From Rosistilla oblonga (GTDB lineage Bacteria > Planctomycetota > Planctomycetia > Pirellulales > Pirellulaceae): DNA of 64,000 bases. Below are positions 35,101 to 43,064 of the stretch, one piece after another. The DNA is taken from contig NZ_CP036292.1 of NCBI RefSeq assembly GCF_007751715.1, forward strand, positions 1,302,001-1,366,000, read 5' to 3'. The position numbers and the translations under genes were made by a program. The notes beneath the pieces were generated by a model. That model had not been told where the DNA came from. It saw only the letters and a list, made by a program, of their open reading frames with translations, and searched no databases. How positions within the stretch are numbered: position 1 is the stretch's first letter; each line of letters starts with the position of its first letter.

Positions 35101-35817
35101 GATGGGGAGCCGGGAGATGGGGAGCCGGGAGATGGGGAGCCGGGTCAGTCACAGCCTGGTCAATCACAACCTGGTCAATCACAACCTGGTCAATTGCAAC
35201 CTGGTCAATCGCAACCTGGTCAATCGCAACCTGGTCAATCGCAACCTGGGCAATCACAACCTGGGCAATCACAACCTGGGCAATCACAACCTGGGCAATC
35301 ACAACCTGGGCAATCACAACCCGGGCAGTCACAACCCGGGCAGTCACAACCTGGGCAGTCACAACCTGGGCAGTCGCAACCTGGACAATCGCAACCTGGA
35401 CAATCGCAGCCGGGGCGTGGAGGAAGTGGTGGTGGAATCGAAGGGTTTGCGGAGGCAGTGGAAGGACGTGGTGCGGCACCGCTGACCGGTGAAGGTTTCC
35501 GTGAGTGGAGCGATCGGTTGCGGGAGATTGAAGAGCTGGTCGAAGATCCCGAGTTGCGATCGCAAGTTGCTCAGGTTCGCGAAGCGGCTCGCGAGGTCCG
35601 GATCAATCTGAAGCGGCACAGCGAGTCGCCGCAATGGAACTTGGTTCGCGAAATGATCGCTCGTCCGCTCGAAGAACTCAAGCAACGCGTGGCCGAAGAG
35701 CTGCTGCGGCGGTCGGCCGATCGCAACGCATTGGTGCCGATCGATCGCGATCCGGTCCCCGTCGAATTCGCCGATCAGGTCGAGAAGTATTACGAGAAGC
35801 TAGGCAGCGGTAAGTAG
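32116..35817 (+). CDS. DUF4175 family membrane protein with long coiled coil and PGQSQ repeats
   Basis: A very large (1233-aa) protein. Three membrane helices near the N-terminus (about 20-42, 50-73, 143-165) are followed by beta-rich extracytoplasmic segments (about 180-490), a long Gln/Glu-rich coiled coil (about 520-960), a low-complexity tract of four GDGEP and eighteen GQSQP-type repeats (about 990-1100), and a helical C-terminus (1120-1230). It starts at TTG 32116 with GGAGGG 8 nt upstream; no in-frame ATG fits. First gene of a three-gene plus-strand set with VWA and caspase-fold proteins. It probably spans membrane and periplasm as a scaffold; no catalytic motif seen. Confidence 0.85.
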   Translation: MDARLKDLLESVASRLRRQRLLWLLAAVWLATAFVALSLLWQVRSGELSANVALGVAAATLGGLLVAACALSLCSFRDSKAVAARIEAHFPTLRQRLLTAVDQRPADINTPMNYLQTAVIDETLHHGTTHRWTLAVDQIATRFAWSVNALAFGVLLLVGIGLNSQLANAKHRGTDPASLAELQPSAELSVEPGDVEIERGSNLVVTARFGANDLGMLPSDVQLVARRGDQQTQSAMTRNLSDPVFGGYLNEVVESTTYEVQYDGKVSPTYKVTVFDYPQLQRSDARLVFPQYTGLEEKQVDDTRRVSAVEGTQLTWICQLNKPVASCTLVDDEGEVLPLSADAENPLQYRATVTLQQSTRWTLKLVDDEGRENKYPPELVARVQPNQPPVMKLVAARDVRVSPLEELQVGARFRDDFGLLRYGLAYAMAGEEPHEIVLGETTQRKEEREASPMIDFEALAAEPDQLLSYHFWAEDFDAAGQPRRSESDMFFAEVRHFEEIFREGEPPAGGEPPPSSPNAQQADELAELQKQIITGTWNLIRRETAAEPSAAFADDVALLHESQQAVIGQLQELAAELTDPQSKEYVQAAEAFMRKAVTQLAAVADANSPPLLSPALASEQAAYQGLLKLRAREFEVSRQQQSQSKSSSSSQQQRQQQLDQLELKNDENRYETEQQARSEEEQQATEMRQVLNRLRELAQRQEDLNKQLKQLQSALEAAQTEQEREEIQRQLKRLREEQQELLRDTDELADRMNASQDQPATADQQEQLAETRENVRQSSEALEQQDVSQALSAGTRAEREFKQMRDEVRQQAAGDFAESMQQMQQQAQQLQEQQQAIGQEIEQLEETNPGSLRSPQDRDQIRDRIGQQRQQLADLLDRMERTVSDAETSEPLLAEKLYDSFRKTQQRRVDQQLDMTNQLLERGLDPDASQATAAAEAGIGELREEIDEAAQSVLGDPTESLRRALGELEQVSDQLSDEIRENDPRGAELGDGEPGDGEPGDGEPGDGEPGQSQPGQSQPGQSQPGQLQPGQSQPGQSQPGQSQPGQSQPGQSQPGQSQPGQSQPGQSQPGQSQPGQSQPGQSQPGQSQPGQSQPGQSQPGRGGSGGGIEGFAEAVEGRGAAPLTGEGFREWSDRLREIEELVEDPELRSQVAQVREAAREVRINLKRHSESPQWNLVREMIARPLEELKQRVAEELLRRSADRNALVPIDRDPVPVEFADQVEKYYEKLGSGK
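35083..35412 (+). repeat. 15-bp tandem repeats (VNTR) inside the DUF4175 gene
   Basis: Positions 35083-35142 hold four 15-bp units encoding GDGEP; 35143-35412 hold eighteen 15-bp units encoding GQSQP (one is GQLQP). Codon variants differ in blocks (GGT then GGG for the leading Gly), suggesting stepwise expansion. The period is a multiple of three, so copy-number change keeps the frame. Expect length differences between strains and assembly problems here. Confidence 0.95.
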
Positions 35818-35896
35818 TTTTTAATCATTTCCATCCTGGTTGCTGCGTTCATCGATCCGTGGTCGCGAGAAGTGTCCCAGCAAGTATAAGTAGTTT

Positions 35897-38251
35897 ATGT
35901 TTGATTCGATTCTTATAGCCGCTCCGCAATGGACCGCTGCCGCCGTGGCAATCTGCCTATTGTCGCTGCTTGTCGTGGCGTGGGCCTATTGGCGTCGTGG
36001 GGGATCGTCGCGCCGCGGGCCGCTGATTTTTGCGGGGCTGCTGAAATGGATCGCGATCGCCGCTCTCGCGTTATGCCTTTTGCAACCGATGTTGGAAAGT
36101 CAGCGTCCGCGACCGCATGCGAATTTGATCGGCGTGGTCGTCGATAACAGCCGCAGCATGCAGATCCGCAGCCCCGGTCAATCGCAGCCGCGCAGCGAAC
36201 GATTGGCCGCGGTCTTGAAACCGGATGCGGATTGGCAGGTGCGGCTATCGCAAGATTATGACGTGCGACGCTATGCTTTCGATCGCAGCTTGCAAAACGT
36301 CGACGATCTATCGACGCTCGAATTCGACGGCGCGTCGTCGTCGCTGACGGGCACGCTTGCGACGTTGGCCGCGCGGTTTCGCGATCGTCCCGTCGCCGGG
36401 CTGATGCTGTTCACCGACGGGAACGCAACCGATCTGACCGACACCGGATTCGATTGGTCTTCGCTCGGCTTTCCTCTTTATCTGGTCACCGATTCGGTCG
36501 ATCAAGCGATCGCGGACCTCAAGATCGATCAGGTCAGCACCGCCCAAACCAACTTTGAAGCCTCCCCGGTGACGGTGACTGCGAAGCTGTCCGCCACCGG
36601 TATAAAAGAGTCGACGGTTGTCGTCCGCTTGCTCGATGCGGAGGGCGTCGCGGTGGAAGAAAAGGAGGTGGAATTGACGCAGGCGAAGCCGACCGCCGAC
36701 GTCGAGTTCCGCTTCCGCCCGAAGAAATCGGGACTGCAGTTCTATTCGATCGATACGTTTCCCAAATCGCAACGGACTGCCTATTTGCAGGGCGAAACGA
36801 AGGTCGAAGCGACGCTTGCGAACAATTCGCGATTGCTGGCGATCGATCGCGACCAAGGTCCCTATCGTGTGCTGTACGTCGCGGGGCGACCGAACTGGGA
36901 ATTCAAATTCCTGCGACGGGCGCTGCAGGAGGATGATGAAATCCGTTTGGTGGGACTGTTGCGAATCGCTCGCAAGGAGCCCAAGTTCAGCTTCCGCGAT
37001 CGCGGCGTCAATTCATCCAATCCGTTGTTTTCGGGGTTCGATGAAAACGAAGAGGAGAGTGCCGAGCAGTACGATGAACCGGTGCTGTTGCGATTGGGCG
37101 TCGATGAAGCGGAACAACTGAGCAAAGGTTTTCCGCGCCAAGCCGAGGAGTTGTTCGGATACCACGCGATCATCTTGGACGACGTCGACGCCGAGTTTTT
37201 TACGCAGGATCAGATGCTGATGTTGCGTCAATTCGTCAGCACTCGCGGTGGCGGCTTGCTGATGCTCGGCGGCCAGGAATCGTTTGCTGGTGGTGATTAC
37301 GAACACACGCCGTTGGCCGATCTGATGCCGGTCTATCTGCCTCGCGGTAATGAGTCTTCGGGCGGAACGGTCGCCCGGATGGAACTGTCACGCGAGGGCT
37401 GGCTGCAACCGTGGCTGAGGTTGCGGGAGACGGAAGTCGCTGAAAAGAAACGCTTGGCCGAGATGCCGGAGTTCGGCACGCTCAACCGCGTCGGCGATGT
37501 GAAGCCGGGGGCGTCGATGTTGGCATCTGCCCAAACGGGCGATCGCCAGCAACCGGCACTTGTCGTCCAACGCTATGGCAAGGGAAGGTCCGGGGCGTTG
37601 TTGATCGGCGATTTGTGGCGGTGGGGGATGCGGCGGAAGCCTGGCGAAAACGAAGACTTGCAGCAGGTCTGGCGGCAGACGATTCGTTGGATGATCGCCG
37701 ACGTGCCGCGCGCCGTCGAGATCGATCTCGAGGAATCCAAGGACAGTAGCAAGCCGATCGAGATCGCCGTGACGGTTCGCAATCCGGAGTTTCTGCCGTT
37801 GGATAACGCTTCGGTCGCCCTGACGGTTGTGCTGCCCGACGGCGAAGAGATGCAATTGCCGACGCAGCCCAGCGATCAAGCCGCCGGAGTCTACACCGCC
37901 AGCTATTGGCCCAGCAAAGATGGAGCCTATCGCGTGAAAGTTGTCGCGACGGGCCCCGATGGCAGCGACATCGGCAGCCAGCAGGCCGGCTGGACTACTG
38001 AAACGGCGACCGCCGAATTCCAGCGGCTTGCCGTCAATAAGGACTTGTTGCAACAGATCGCCGATCAAACCGGAGGCGAAGTGATTCCGCAGGACGACCT
38101 CGATTCGTTTGTTGCGAATTTGCACAACAAAAAGATTCCACTGACTCAGCGGCATCTCGCTCCGCTGTGGCACGGTCCGTGGGTTTTGATCTTCGCCCTC
38201 GCCTGTTTGTGTGGCGAATGGGGCGTCCGCCGTTTTCATGGGATGCCCTAA
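35897..38251 (+). CDS. VWA-domain membrane protein with glutamine amidotransferase-like domain
   Basis: A 784-aa protein. Two N-terminal membrane helices (about 11-29 and 44-63) precede a von Willebrand A domain with MIDAS-type DNSRS (VVVDNSRSMQI) and LMLFTDGNATD. A beta domain follows, then a class I glutamine amidotransferase-like region (about 330-470: VLYVAGRPNWEFKFLRRAL, YHAIILDDV, RGGGLLMLGG; the catalytic Cys is not evident), beta domains, and a C-terminal membrane helix before VRRFHGMP. This is the planctomycete VWA/GATase-like family found with DUF4175 and MoxR/DUF58 genes. It follows the DUF4175 gene by 79 bp and precedes the caspase-fold gene by 60 bp. Confidence 0.88.
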   Translation: MFDSILIAAPQWTAAAVAICLLSLLVVAWAYWRRGGSSRRGPLIFAGLLKWIAIAALALCLLQPMLESQRPRPHANLIGVVVDNSRSMQIRSPGQSQPRSERLAAVLKPDADWQVRLSQDYDVRRYAFDRSLQNVDDLSTLEFDGASSSLTGTLATLAARFRDRPVAGLMLFTDGNATDLTDTGFDWSSLGFPLYLVTDSVDQAIADLKIDQVSTAQTNFEASPVTVTAKLSATGIKESTVVVRLLDAEGVAVEEKEVELTQAKPTADVEFRFRPKKSGLQFYSIDTFPKSQRTAYLQGETKVEATLANNSRLLAIDRDQGPYRVLYVAGRPNWEFKFLRRALQEDDEIRLVGLLRIARKEPKFSFRDRGVNSSNPLFSGFDENEEESAEQYDEPVLLRLGVDEAEQLSKGFPRQAEELFGYHAIILDDVDAEFFTQDQMLMLRQFVSTRGGGLLMLGGQESFAGGDYEHTPLADLMPVYLPRGNESSGGTVARMELSREGWLQPWLRLRETEVAEKKRLAEMPEFGTLNRVGDVKPGASMLASAQTGDRQQPALVVQRYGKGRSGALLIGDLWRWGMRRKPGENEDLQQVWRQTIRWMIADVPRAVEIDLEESKDSSKPIEIAVTVRNPEFLPLDNASVALTVVLPDGEEMQLPTQPSDQAAGVYTASYWPSKDGAYRVKVVATGPDGSDIGSQQAGWTTETATAEFQRLAVNKDLLQQIADQTGGEVIPQDDLDSFVANLHNKKIPLTQRHLAPLWHGPWVLIFALACLCGEWGVRRFHGMP

Positions 38252-38311
38252 AGTAAGGCTCGCTGGAGCCTTGCCCCGCAGATTACGAAACTCAACAAGA
38301 CAGAGACCTCT

Positions 38312-39325
38312 ATGATTCGTCGTATCCCTTCGCTGGCTTGCTTGATTGCGGTGTTGATGTTGGTTCGCGTCGCCCGCAGCGACGACGCTCCCTCTGCTCC
38401 GCCGCAGGTGTTGGTCGTCGTGGGAGCCGGCGGCAGCGAGGAATATCAGACAGCGTTTGCGACTTGGGCCGATCGCTGGAAATCGGCGGCTGGTTTGCTC
38501 GACGGGGCAAGCTATCACGAGATAGGTCGCGAAGAGGGCCAGAGCGATTCGAGCGACAAGGATCGCTTGAACGAGCGACTGGCGGAACTGAGCGATTTAA
38601 AAGCCGAAGCGGTTTGGATCGTATTGATCGGCCACGGCACGTTCGACGGCAAGGCGGCGAAGTTTAATCTTCGCGGACCCGATGTTTCGGCGGAGGAGTT
38701 GAACGGCTGGATCGAACCGATGAAGAGTCCTTTGATTGTGGTGAACTGCGCGTCGGCGAGCGGTCCGTTTATCAATCGATTGTCGGCTGCGGGACGGACG
38801 ATCGTGACGGCTACCAAAAGTGGGCAGGAGCAAAACTTTGCTCGCTTCGGCGACTATCTCTCGCAAGCGATTTCGGACATCGCCGCCGATTTGGACCACG
38901 ACGATGAAGTCTCGCTATTGGAGGCCTTCCTGAGCGCGTCGGATCAGGTTGCCAAGTTCTATGAATCGGAGAACCGAATCGCTACCGAACATGCGTTGAT
39001 CGACGACAGTGGCGATCGTTTGGGAACGCCGGCGACGATGTTTCAAGGGACCACGGCGGTCGCGGTTCCCCAGCCCAAGGCGGCTCGCGACGGCGGCGTT
39101 GCCGCGCGGCGGGTGATCTTTCAATCGCCGCAGGCCGTTGTGCTGGCCCCGGCGCAGCGGGAATCACGGGCGGCGATCGAAGCGGAGATCGATCGACTGA
39201 AGCTGCGGAAATCGGAATTCGCCACCGATCAGTACTTCGCGCAACTGGAACCTTTAATGCTTCAGCTGGCGGAACTGTACGCCGCCGCCGAAGCGGAGGA
39301 CTCGGATGAATCGCAGCGCGAATGA
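38312..39325 (+). CDS. Secreted caspase-fold (C13/legumain-like) cysteine peptidase candidate
   Basis: A 337-aa protein with a signal peptide (about 1-23). The core pattern is that of clan CD peptidases: a strand ending in WIVLIGHGTFDG (His108), a spacer, then a hydrophobic strand ending in LIVVNCASASG (Cys146), followed by RTIVTATKSG and a DxDHDDEVSLLEAF segment typical of bacterial C13-like proteins. A C-terminal helical tail (about 285-337) may be regulatory. It lies 60 bp after the VWA gene and is probably co-transcribed. Activity is inferred from the His/Cys pair only; a pseudoenzyme cannot be excluded. Confidence 0.75.
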   Translation: MIRRIPSLACLIAVLMLVRVARSDDAPSAPPQVLVVVGAGGSEEYQTAFATWADRWKSAAGLLDGASYHEIGREEGQSDSSDKDRLNERLAELSDLKAEAVWIVLIGHGTFDGKAAKFNLRGPDVSAEELNGWIEPMKSPLIVVNCASASGPFINRLSAAGRTIVTATKSGQEQNFARFGDYLSQAISDIAADLDHDDEVSLLEAFLSASDQVAKFYESENRIATEHALIDDSGDRLGTPATMFQGTTAVAVPQPKAARDGGVAARRVIFQSPQAVVLAPAQRESRAAIEAEIDRLKLRKSEFATDQYFAQLEPLMLQLAELYAAAEAEDSDESQRE

Positions 39326-39485
39326 TCGGGATCGCCGAGGGCAAAGAAGCTGTCGGGAGCTGGGCAGATTTTTCGATCACCGCAAAGAAAGTGATCGAGG
39401 CAGCGGTAGATGGGCTGCCTGCCGAAGTGGCAATTGCTAGCAGGTGGGCTCGCGCCGACGCCACACCTGCTTGGCCACTGGAGCT

Positions 39486-39827
39486 TTAGGAAGCTACGCT
39501 GTTGAGTTCAGCATTTCCCCATTGGGGTGTCAACTCTGCCTCCACGTCTTCCAGGAAGAGCTTGCCGTCGACCAGCACTCGCGTATTCGAAGTTGCAGAG
39601 ATTGCTTGCGCTGCGCGGCGTAAATGCGCGTCGACAACCGAGACGTCGAGTTTACACTTGGGGACAAAGAAGAAGCTTCCCGAACGGTCGAGCCCCGACG
39701 CTTGGATCTGCTTGCGGATGAAACCGCGCACCTCGGTGACCAGGATCCGGTGGACACCAATTTCCTCCAAAGCGGCGTTAACCTCTTCGAGGTGTTCCGC
39801 GTCGATTATTGCTTCTATTCTTTTCAT
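39486..39827 (-). CDS. Divergent PII-like signalling protein
   Basis: A 113-aa protein with the PII ferredoxin-like fold: MKRIEAIIDAEHLEEVNAAL, a T-loop-like region, KCKLDVSVVDAHLRRAAQAI and a C-terminal DGKLFLEDVE. Length matches GlnB (112 aa). The GlnB T-loop core YRGAEY is absent; the loop reads FIRKQIQASGLDRSGS, so Tyr51 uridylylation is not expected. The ATP-binding B-loop TGxxGDGKIF is altered to ATSNTRVLVDGKLF. It may be a nucleotide sensor of a different type. ATG at 39827 chosen at the family start. No amt, glnA or transporter gene adjoins it. Confidence 0.78.
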   Translation of the reverse strand: MKRIEAIIDAEHLEEVNAALEEIGVHRILVTEVRGFIRKQIQASGLDRSGSFFFVPKCKLDVSVVDAHLRRAAQAISATSNTRVLVDGKLFLEDVEAELTPQWGNAELNSVAS

Positions 39828-39895
39828 CCGATTCCTATCAAGGTTATTAAAGCCGACCTGCTTGTCGGGCTGGAGTTTGTTGCCTGACGCATTGA

Positions 39896-39915
39896 GCAAC
39901 TGGCGTGCCAGTTGC
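39896..39915. promoter_or_regulatory. 20-bp inverted repeat upstream of the PII-like gene
   Basis: GCAACTGGC and GCCAGTTGC are perfect 9-bp arms around a 2-bp centre, 69-88 bp upstream of the PII-like start. The size and symmetry fit a dimeric repressor or activator site; alternatively it is a small hairpin belonging to the gap after the TPR-glycosyltransferase gene. Confidence 0.3.
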
Positions 39916-39987
39916 GACGAAAGTGCTTCTTTTGTTCTGTATTGCTGCGAAAGCTTGCATTCTCAGCGTCCTTCGCGAGTCGTTGCG

Positions 39988-41343
39988 CTAAAACCGTTCT
40001 AGGTGAAGCTTGATTTCTGCCATCACGGCAGCCCAATTTTTCATCTCGGGCTGACGGAATAGCCGCATCGAGGGGTACCAGGGGCTCGAATCCCCCTGCA
40101 GCAACCACCGCCAATCGGGGACCTTTGGCAGTCCGACCCAGACTGGTGCTCCCAGGGCTCCGGCGAGATGAGCGACCGAGGTGTCGCTGGTCACGACCAG
40201 GTCTAAGCCTTTCATAATCGCTGCGGTATCCATAAAGGCACCGCTGGACTGGTCGAGGTTCGCTGGCAATCGGACGATTTGGTCTGCGAAGTCGACTTGA
40301 TCAAGCTGCTGGATCCCAAATCCGTGCTGCAGGCAGACGAGTTGCACGTCGGGAATCGACGCCAGCGGTTCAAAGGCTTGCAGCGGAATCGAGCGGAAGA
40401 TGTCGGCTTGGTGCTGCGGATTCCCCTGCCAGCAGATGCCTACCTTTTTCTTGCCGGGGATCTGGGCGAGCCAGTTTGCCCAGTACGCTTGCAAGTTTTC
40501 CGACGGCCCGAGGTAGGGGCCGACGTCGGGAATCGAGTCCGCATCGATCCCCAGCCGATCGGCGGCGTCGATGAAGGAGCAATGGAAATCGAAGTTCCCC
40601 GGCAGCATCCCCTCGGGAATCAGTTGGTCGATGCCGCGGCATGTGCTCAGCAGCGGGATCAGTTTGGGAGCCGCTTGAACGATCGTTCGCGCCCCACGCT
40701 CCTTGAGGGCGATCGCCATCCGGACGAAGTGGATCGCGTCCCCGAGTCCCTGTTCCGAATAGAGCAGGAATGTTTTGCCTTGCGGGTCGCTGCCATCCCA
40801 GACTGGTTGGGAGACGTTGGGGCGGACGAAGCCGGGCATCTTCCAACGCCAGCGGTATTCGTCCCAGCCGCGGCGGAAGTCTCCCTTCAGCAGGTGGATG
40901 ACGCCGAGATTGCGATGCAGTTCGGGATCGTTCGGGGCGACCTCGAGGCTTGCTTCGAATGCCGCCAGGCCGCGATCGATCTGCCCGGTCCAGACCCACA
41001 GCGTGCCGCGGTTCTTGAGCGGGCTTAAGTACTTTGGGGCCTGCTGCAGCGAGGTTTCAAATGCTTGGTCGGCTTGTTCGACCTGCCCCAGCATCCGCAG
41101 CGTGTTGCCGAGATTGTTCCAGGCGATCGGGAAGTGGTTTTGTAGCGACAAAGCCTTGCGGTATGCCGCTTCGGATTCTTCGAAGCGGCGTTGGTCGTAC
41201 AACGCAATTCCCAGATAGCACCAACCGGCGGCCGAACCGGGAGCTTGTTGCAGGACGTGCCGATAGATTTTTTCGGCGGCGGCGTAGTTCCCCTGCTGCT
41301 GGATTGTCCAGCCTTGGTTGAGAACCTCTTGGACGGTTGGCAT
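39988..41343 (-). CDS. TPR repeat protein with glycosyltransferase (GT9-like) domain
   Basis: A 451-aa protein. The N-terminal ~190 residues form five or so tetratricopeptide repeats (AAGWCYLGIALYDQRRFEESEA, IAWNNLGNTLRMLGQ, ELHRNLGVIHLLKGDF). The C-terminal half is a GT-B type sugar transferase domain with KKVGICWQGNP, SIPLQAFEPLA, and LDLVVTSDTSVAHLAGALGAPVWVGLP, the nucleotide-sugar site signature of heptosyltransferase-like enzymes. Probably glycosylates protein or envelope components; acceptor unknown. ATG at 41343 is the family start. It lies downstream of rpoD on the same strand but is separated from it by a strong terminator. Confidence 0.88.
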   Translation of the reverse strand: MPTVQEVLNQGWTIQQQGNYAAAEKIYRHVLQQAPGSAAGWCYLGIALYDQRRFEESEAAYRKALSLQNHFPIAWNNLGNTLRMLGQVEQADQAFETSLQQAPKYLSPLKNRGTLWVWTGQIDRGLAAFEASLEVAPNDPELHRNLGVIHLLKGDFRRGWDEYRWRWKMPGFVRPNVSQPVWDGSDPQGKTFLLYSEQGLGDAIHFVRMAIALKERGARTIVQAAPKLIPLLSTCRGIDQLIPEGMLPGNFDFHCSFIDAADRLGIDADSIPDVGPYLGPSENLQAYWANWLAQIPGKKKVGICWQGNPQHQADIFRSIPLQAFEPLASIPDVQLVCLQHGFGIQQLDQVDFADQIVRLPANLDQSSGAFMDTAAIMKGLDLVVTSDTSVAHLAGALGAPVWVGLPKVPDWRWLLQGDSSPWYPSMRLFRQPEMKNWAAVMAEIKLHLERF

Positions 41344-41408
41344 GGCCCCAATCTTCCCCGTGGTCGCTTGCTGTTCAAGAAGACAAATGACGATAGGCAC
41401 AAGGCAAC

Positions 41409-41437
41409 AAAAAACCCTCGGTGGATGAGACCGAGGG
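41409..41437 (-). terminator. Intrinsic terminator of the sigma factor gene
   Basis: On the minus strand, CCCTCGGT (41437-41430) pairs with ACCGAGGG (41422-41415) around a 7-nt loop and runs into TTTTTT (41414-41409). It lies about 70 bp after the sigma gene stop and before the TPR-glycosyltransferase gene, so that gene needs its own promoter. Confidence 0.88.
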
Positions 41438-41507
41438 CATTTCGATGTCGTTGGTGTCGGCCGCCGTCATCGCGTCGATGGCGAGGACGGGGCGTCGACC
41501 CAGTGGA

Positions 41508-43064
41508 CTAGTCGAGGAAGCCGACGAGATCTTGGCTGCGGCTAGGTTGCTGCAGCTTGCGAACCGCTTTGGCTTCGATCTGACGAATCCGCTCTCGCGT
41601 TACCTTGAAGATGTGCCCCACTTCTTCAAGCGTGTAACTGTAGCCGTCGCCAAGGCCGTAACGCAGTTTGATGATCTCGCGTTCGCGATAGCTGAGGCTC
41701 TTCAGGACCGAATTGATTCGGCCGCGAAGCATCTCTTGAGCTGCACCGATCGCAGGGCTTTCGGCCGTGCCGTCGGGCAACAGATCGCCAAACTGACTGT
41801 CTTCGCTATTGCCAACCGGACGATCCAAGCTGATCGGATAGCGGCTCATCGCCAATACCCGACGCGCTTCTTCGACGGTTGTCTCGGCGCGACGCGCTGT
41901 CTCTTCGATCGTTGGTTCGCGGCCGAGTTCCTGCAGCAATTGGCGAGCGACGTTCCGCACGCGGCTCATCGTTTCGACCATGTGCACAGGAATTCGGATC
42001 GTACGGCTCTGATCGGCAACGGCGCGGGTGATCGCTTGGCGAATCCACCAGGTCGCATAGGTGCAGAACTTGAAACCGCGGCGATATTCAAACTTGTCGA
42101 CAGCACGCATCAAACCGGCATTCCCCTCTTGGATCAGATCCAGGAAGGAGAGGCCACGGTTGCGATACTTCTTGGCGATCGAAACGACCAACCGCAAGTT
42201 ACCTTCGCTGAGTTCGCGCTTGGCCTGCTGGTATTCCGAATAAACGGTCTTCAGCATGTTGACGCGTTCTCGCAAGCTCTTGGGCGTCTCTTGCGTGGCG
42301 ACCATGATCGTGCGGAACTCTTGCAACAAGCGATCCTTCAGTTCGCGGTCCTCTTTCTTGCGACCGAGTTTCGAGATCTCTACTTTGAGATCGTCCAACC
42401 GTTGGCTGAATTTCTCCAGCGTTCCGATCATCGTCTCGATTCGCTGAGTCCGCAGACCAAGCTCTTCGACCAAGCGAACGGCGCGTCGGCGACGACGGGC
42501 CAACGAACGCCAAGCGTCGGTGCGACGTTCCTTCGATTCCGACTTGCTTAGCGCGGTCCGGTAGTCGCGTTGATTCCGCTTCAGCAGAACTTCGAGCGTT
42601 TTCAGGTTGTGCGGCAAACGGCCGAGGATTTGGTCTTTTTCCAATCGATCGGTTACCGAGACTTGCACGGTGCGGTCGAAGGGAAGTTCCCCGTTGTTCA
42701 CGCGGCGCAACGTCTTGAACGCGTTGCGGATCACGTAATCGCATTCGAGCAGCTTGGTACGGAAGCGGCGGCGTGTCTCCTCGATACGCTTGGCAAGCAG
42801 GATCTCTTCGCGACGCGTCAGCAGCGGGATCTCGCCCATCTGCGTGAGGTACATGCGAACGGGATCATCGGACCACGAATCACTCTCGACTTCGGCCAGC
42901 AGTTCGTCTGGGCTTTCCAGTTGGACGTCGCCTTCGGCAACTTGTTCGGTATCTAATGCAGCATCATCATCGGTTTCATCTTCGATAGGTATTTTACGAA
43001 ACCCCTCCACGGCGTCGTCGCGTGGGGCATCATCTTCAAAATCGTCCAACAGCGAATCGTACAA
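41508..43064 (-). CDS. rpoD: Primary RNA polymerase sigma factor (sigma-70/SigA group 1)
   Basis: Directs RNA polymerase to housekeeping promoters. 518 aa: an acidic N-terminal extension (1-65) without a clear region 1.1, region 1.2 ([19 protein letters not shown]), a basic non-conserved insert, region 2 ([47 protein letters not shown]), region 3, and region 4 with the helix-turn-helix [20 protein letters not shown]. It starts at TTG 43064, with GGAG 7 nt upstream; no ATG fits nearby. A strong terminator follows. The long upstream gap fits a regulated leader. Confidence 0.95.
   Translation of the reverse strand: MYDSLLDDFEDDAPRDDAVEGFRKIPIEDETDDDAALDTEQVAEGDVQLESPDELLAEVESDSWSDDPVRMYLTQMGEIPLLTRREEILLAKRIEETRRRFRTKLLECDYVIRNAFKTLRRVNNGELPFDRTVQVSVTDRLEKDQILGRLPHNLKTLEVLLKRNQRDYRTALSKSESKERRTDAWRSLARRRRRAVRLVEELGLRTQRIETMIGTLEKFSQRLDDLKVEISKLGRKKEDRELKDRLLQEFRTIMVATQETPKSLRERVNMLKTVYSEYQQAKRELSEGNLRLVVSIAKKYRNRGLSFLDLIQEGNAGLMRAVDKFEYRRGFKFCTYATWWIRQAITRAVADQSRTIRIPVHMVETMSRVRNVARQLLQELGREPTIEETARRAETTVEEARRVLAMSRYPISLDRPVGNSEDSQFGDLLPDGTAESPAIGAAQEMLRGRINSVLKSLSYREREIIKLRYGLGDGYSYTLEEVGHIFKVTRERIRQIEAKAVRKLQQPSRSQDLVGFLD

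Noticed and set aside
35083-35412. CRISPR or satellite array
   Set aside because: Fifteen-bp units in frame within a continuous protein; a coding VNTR.
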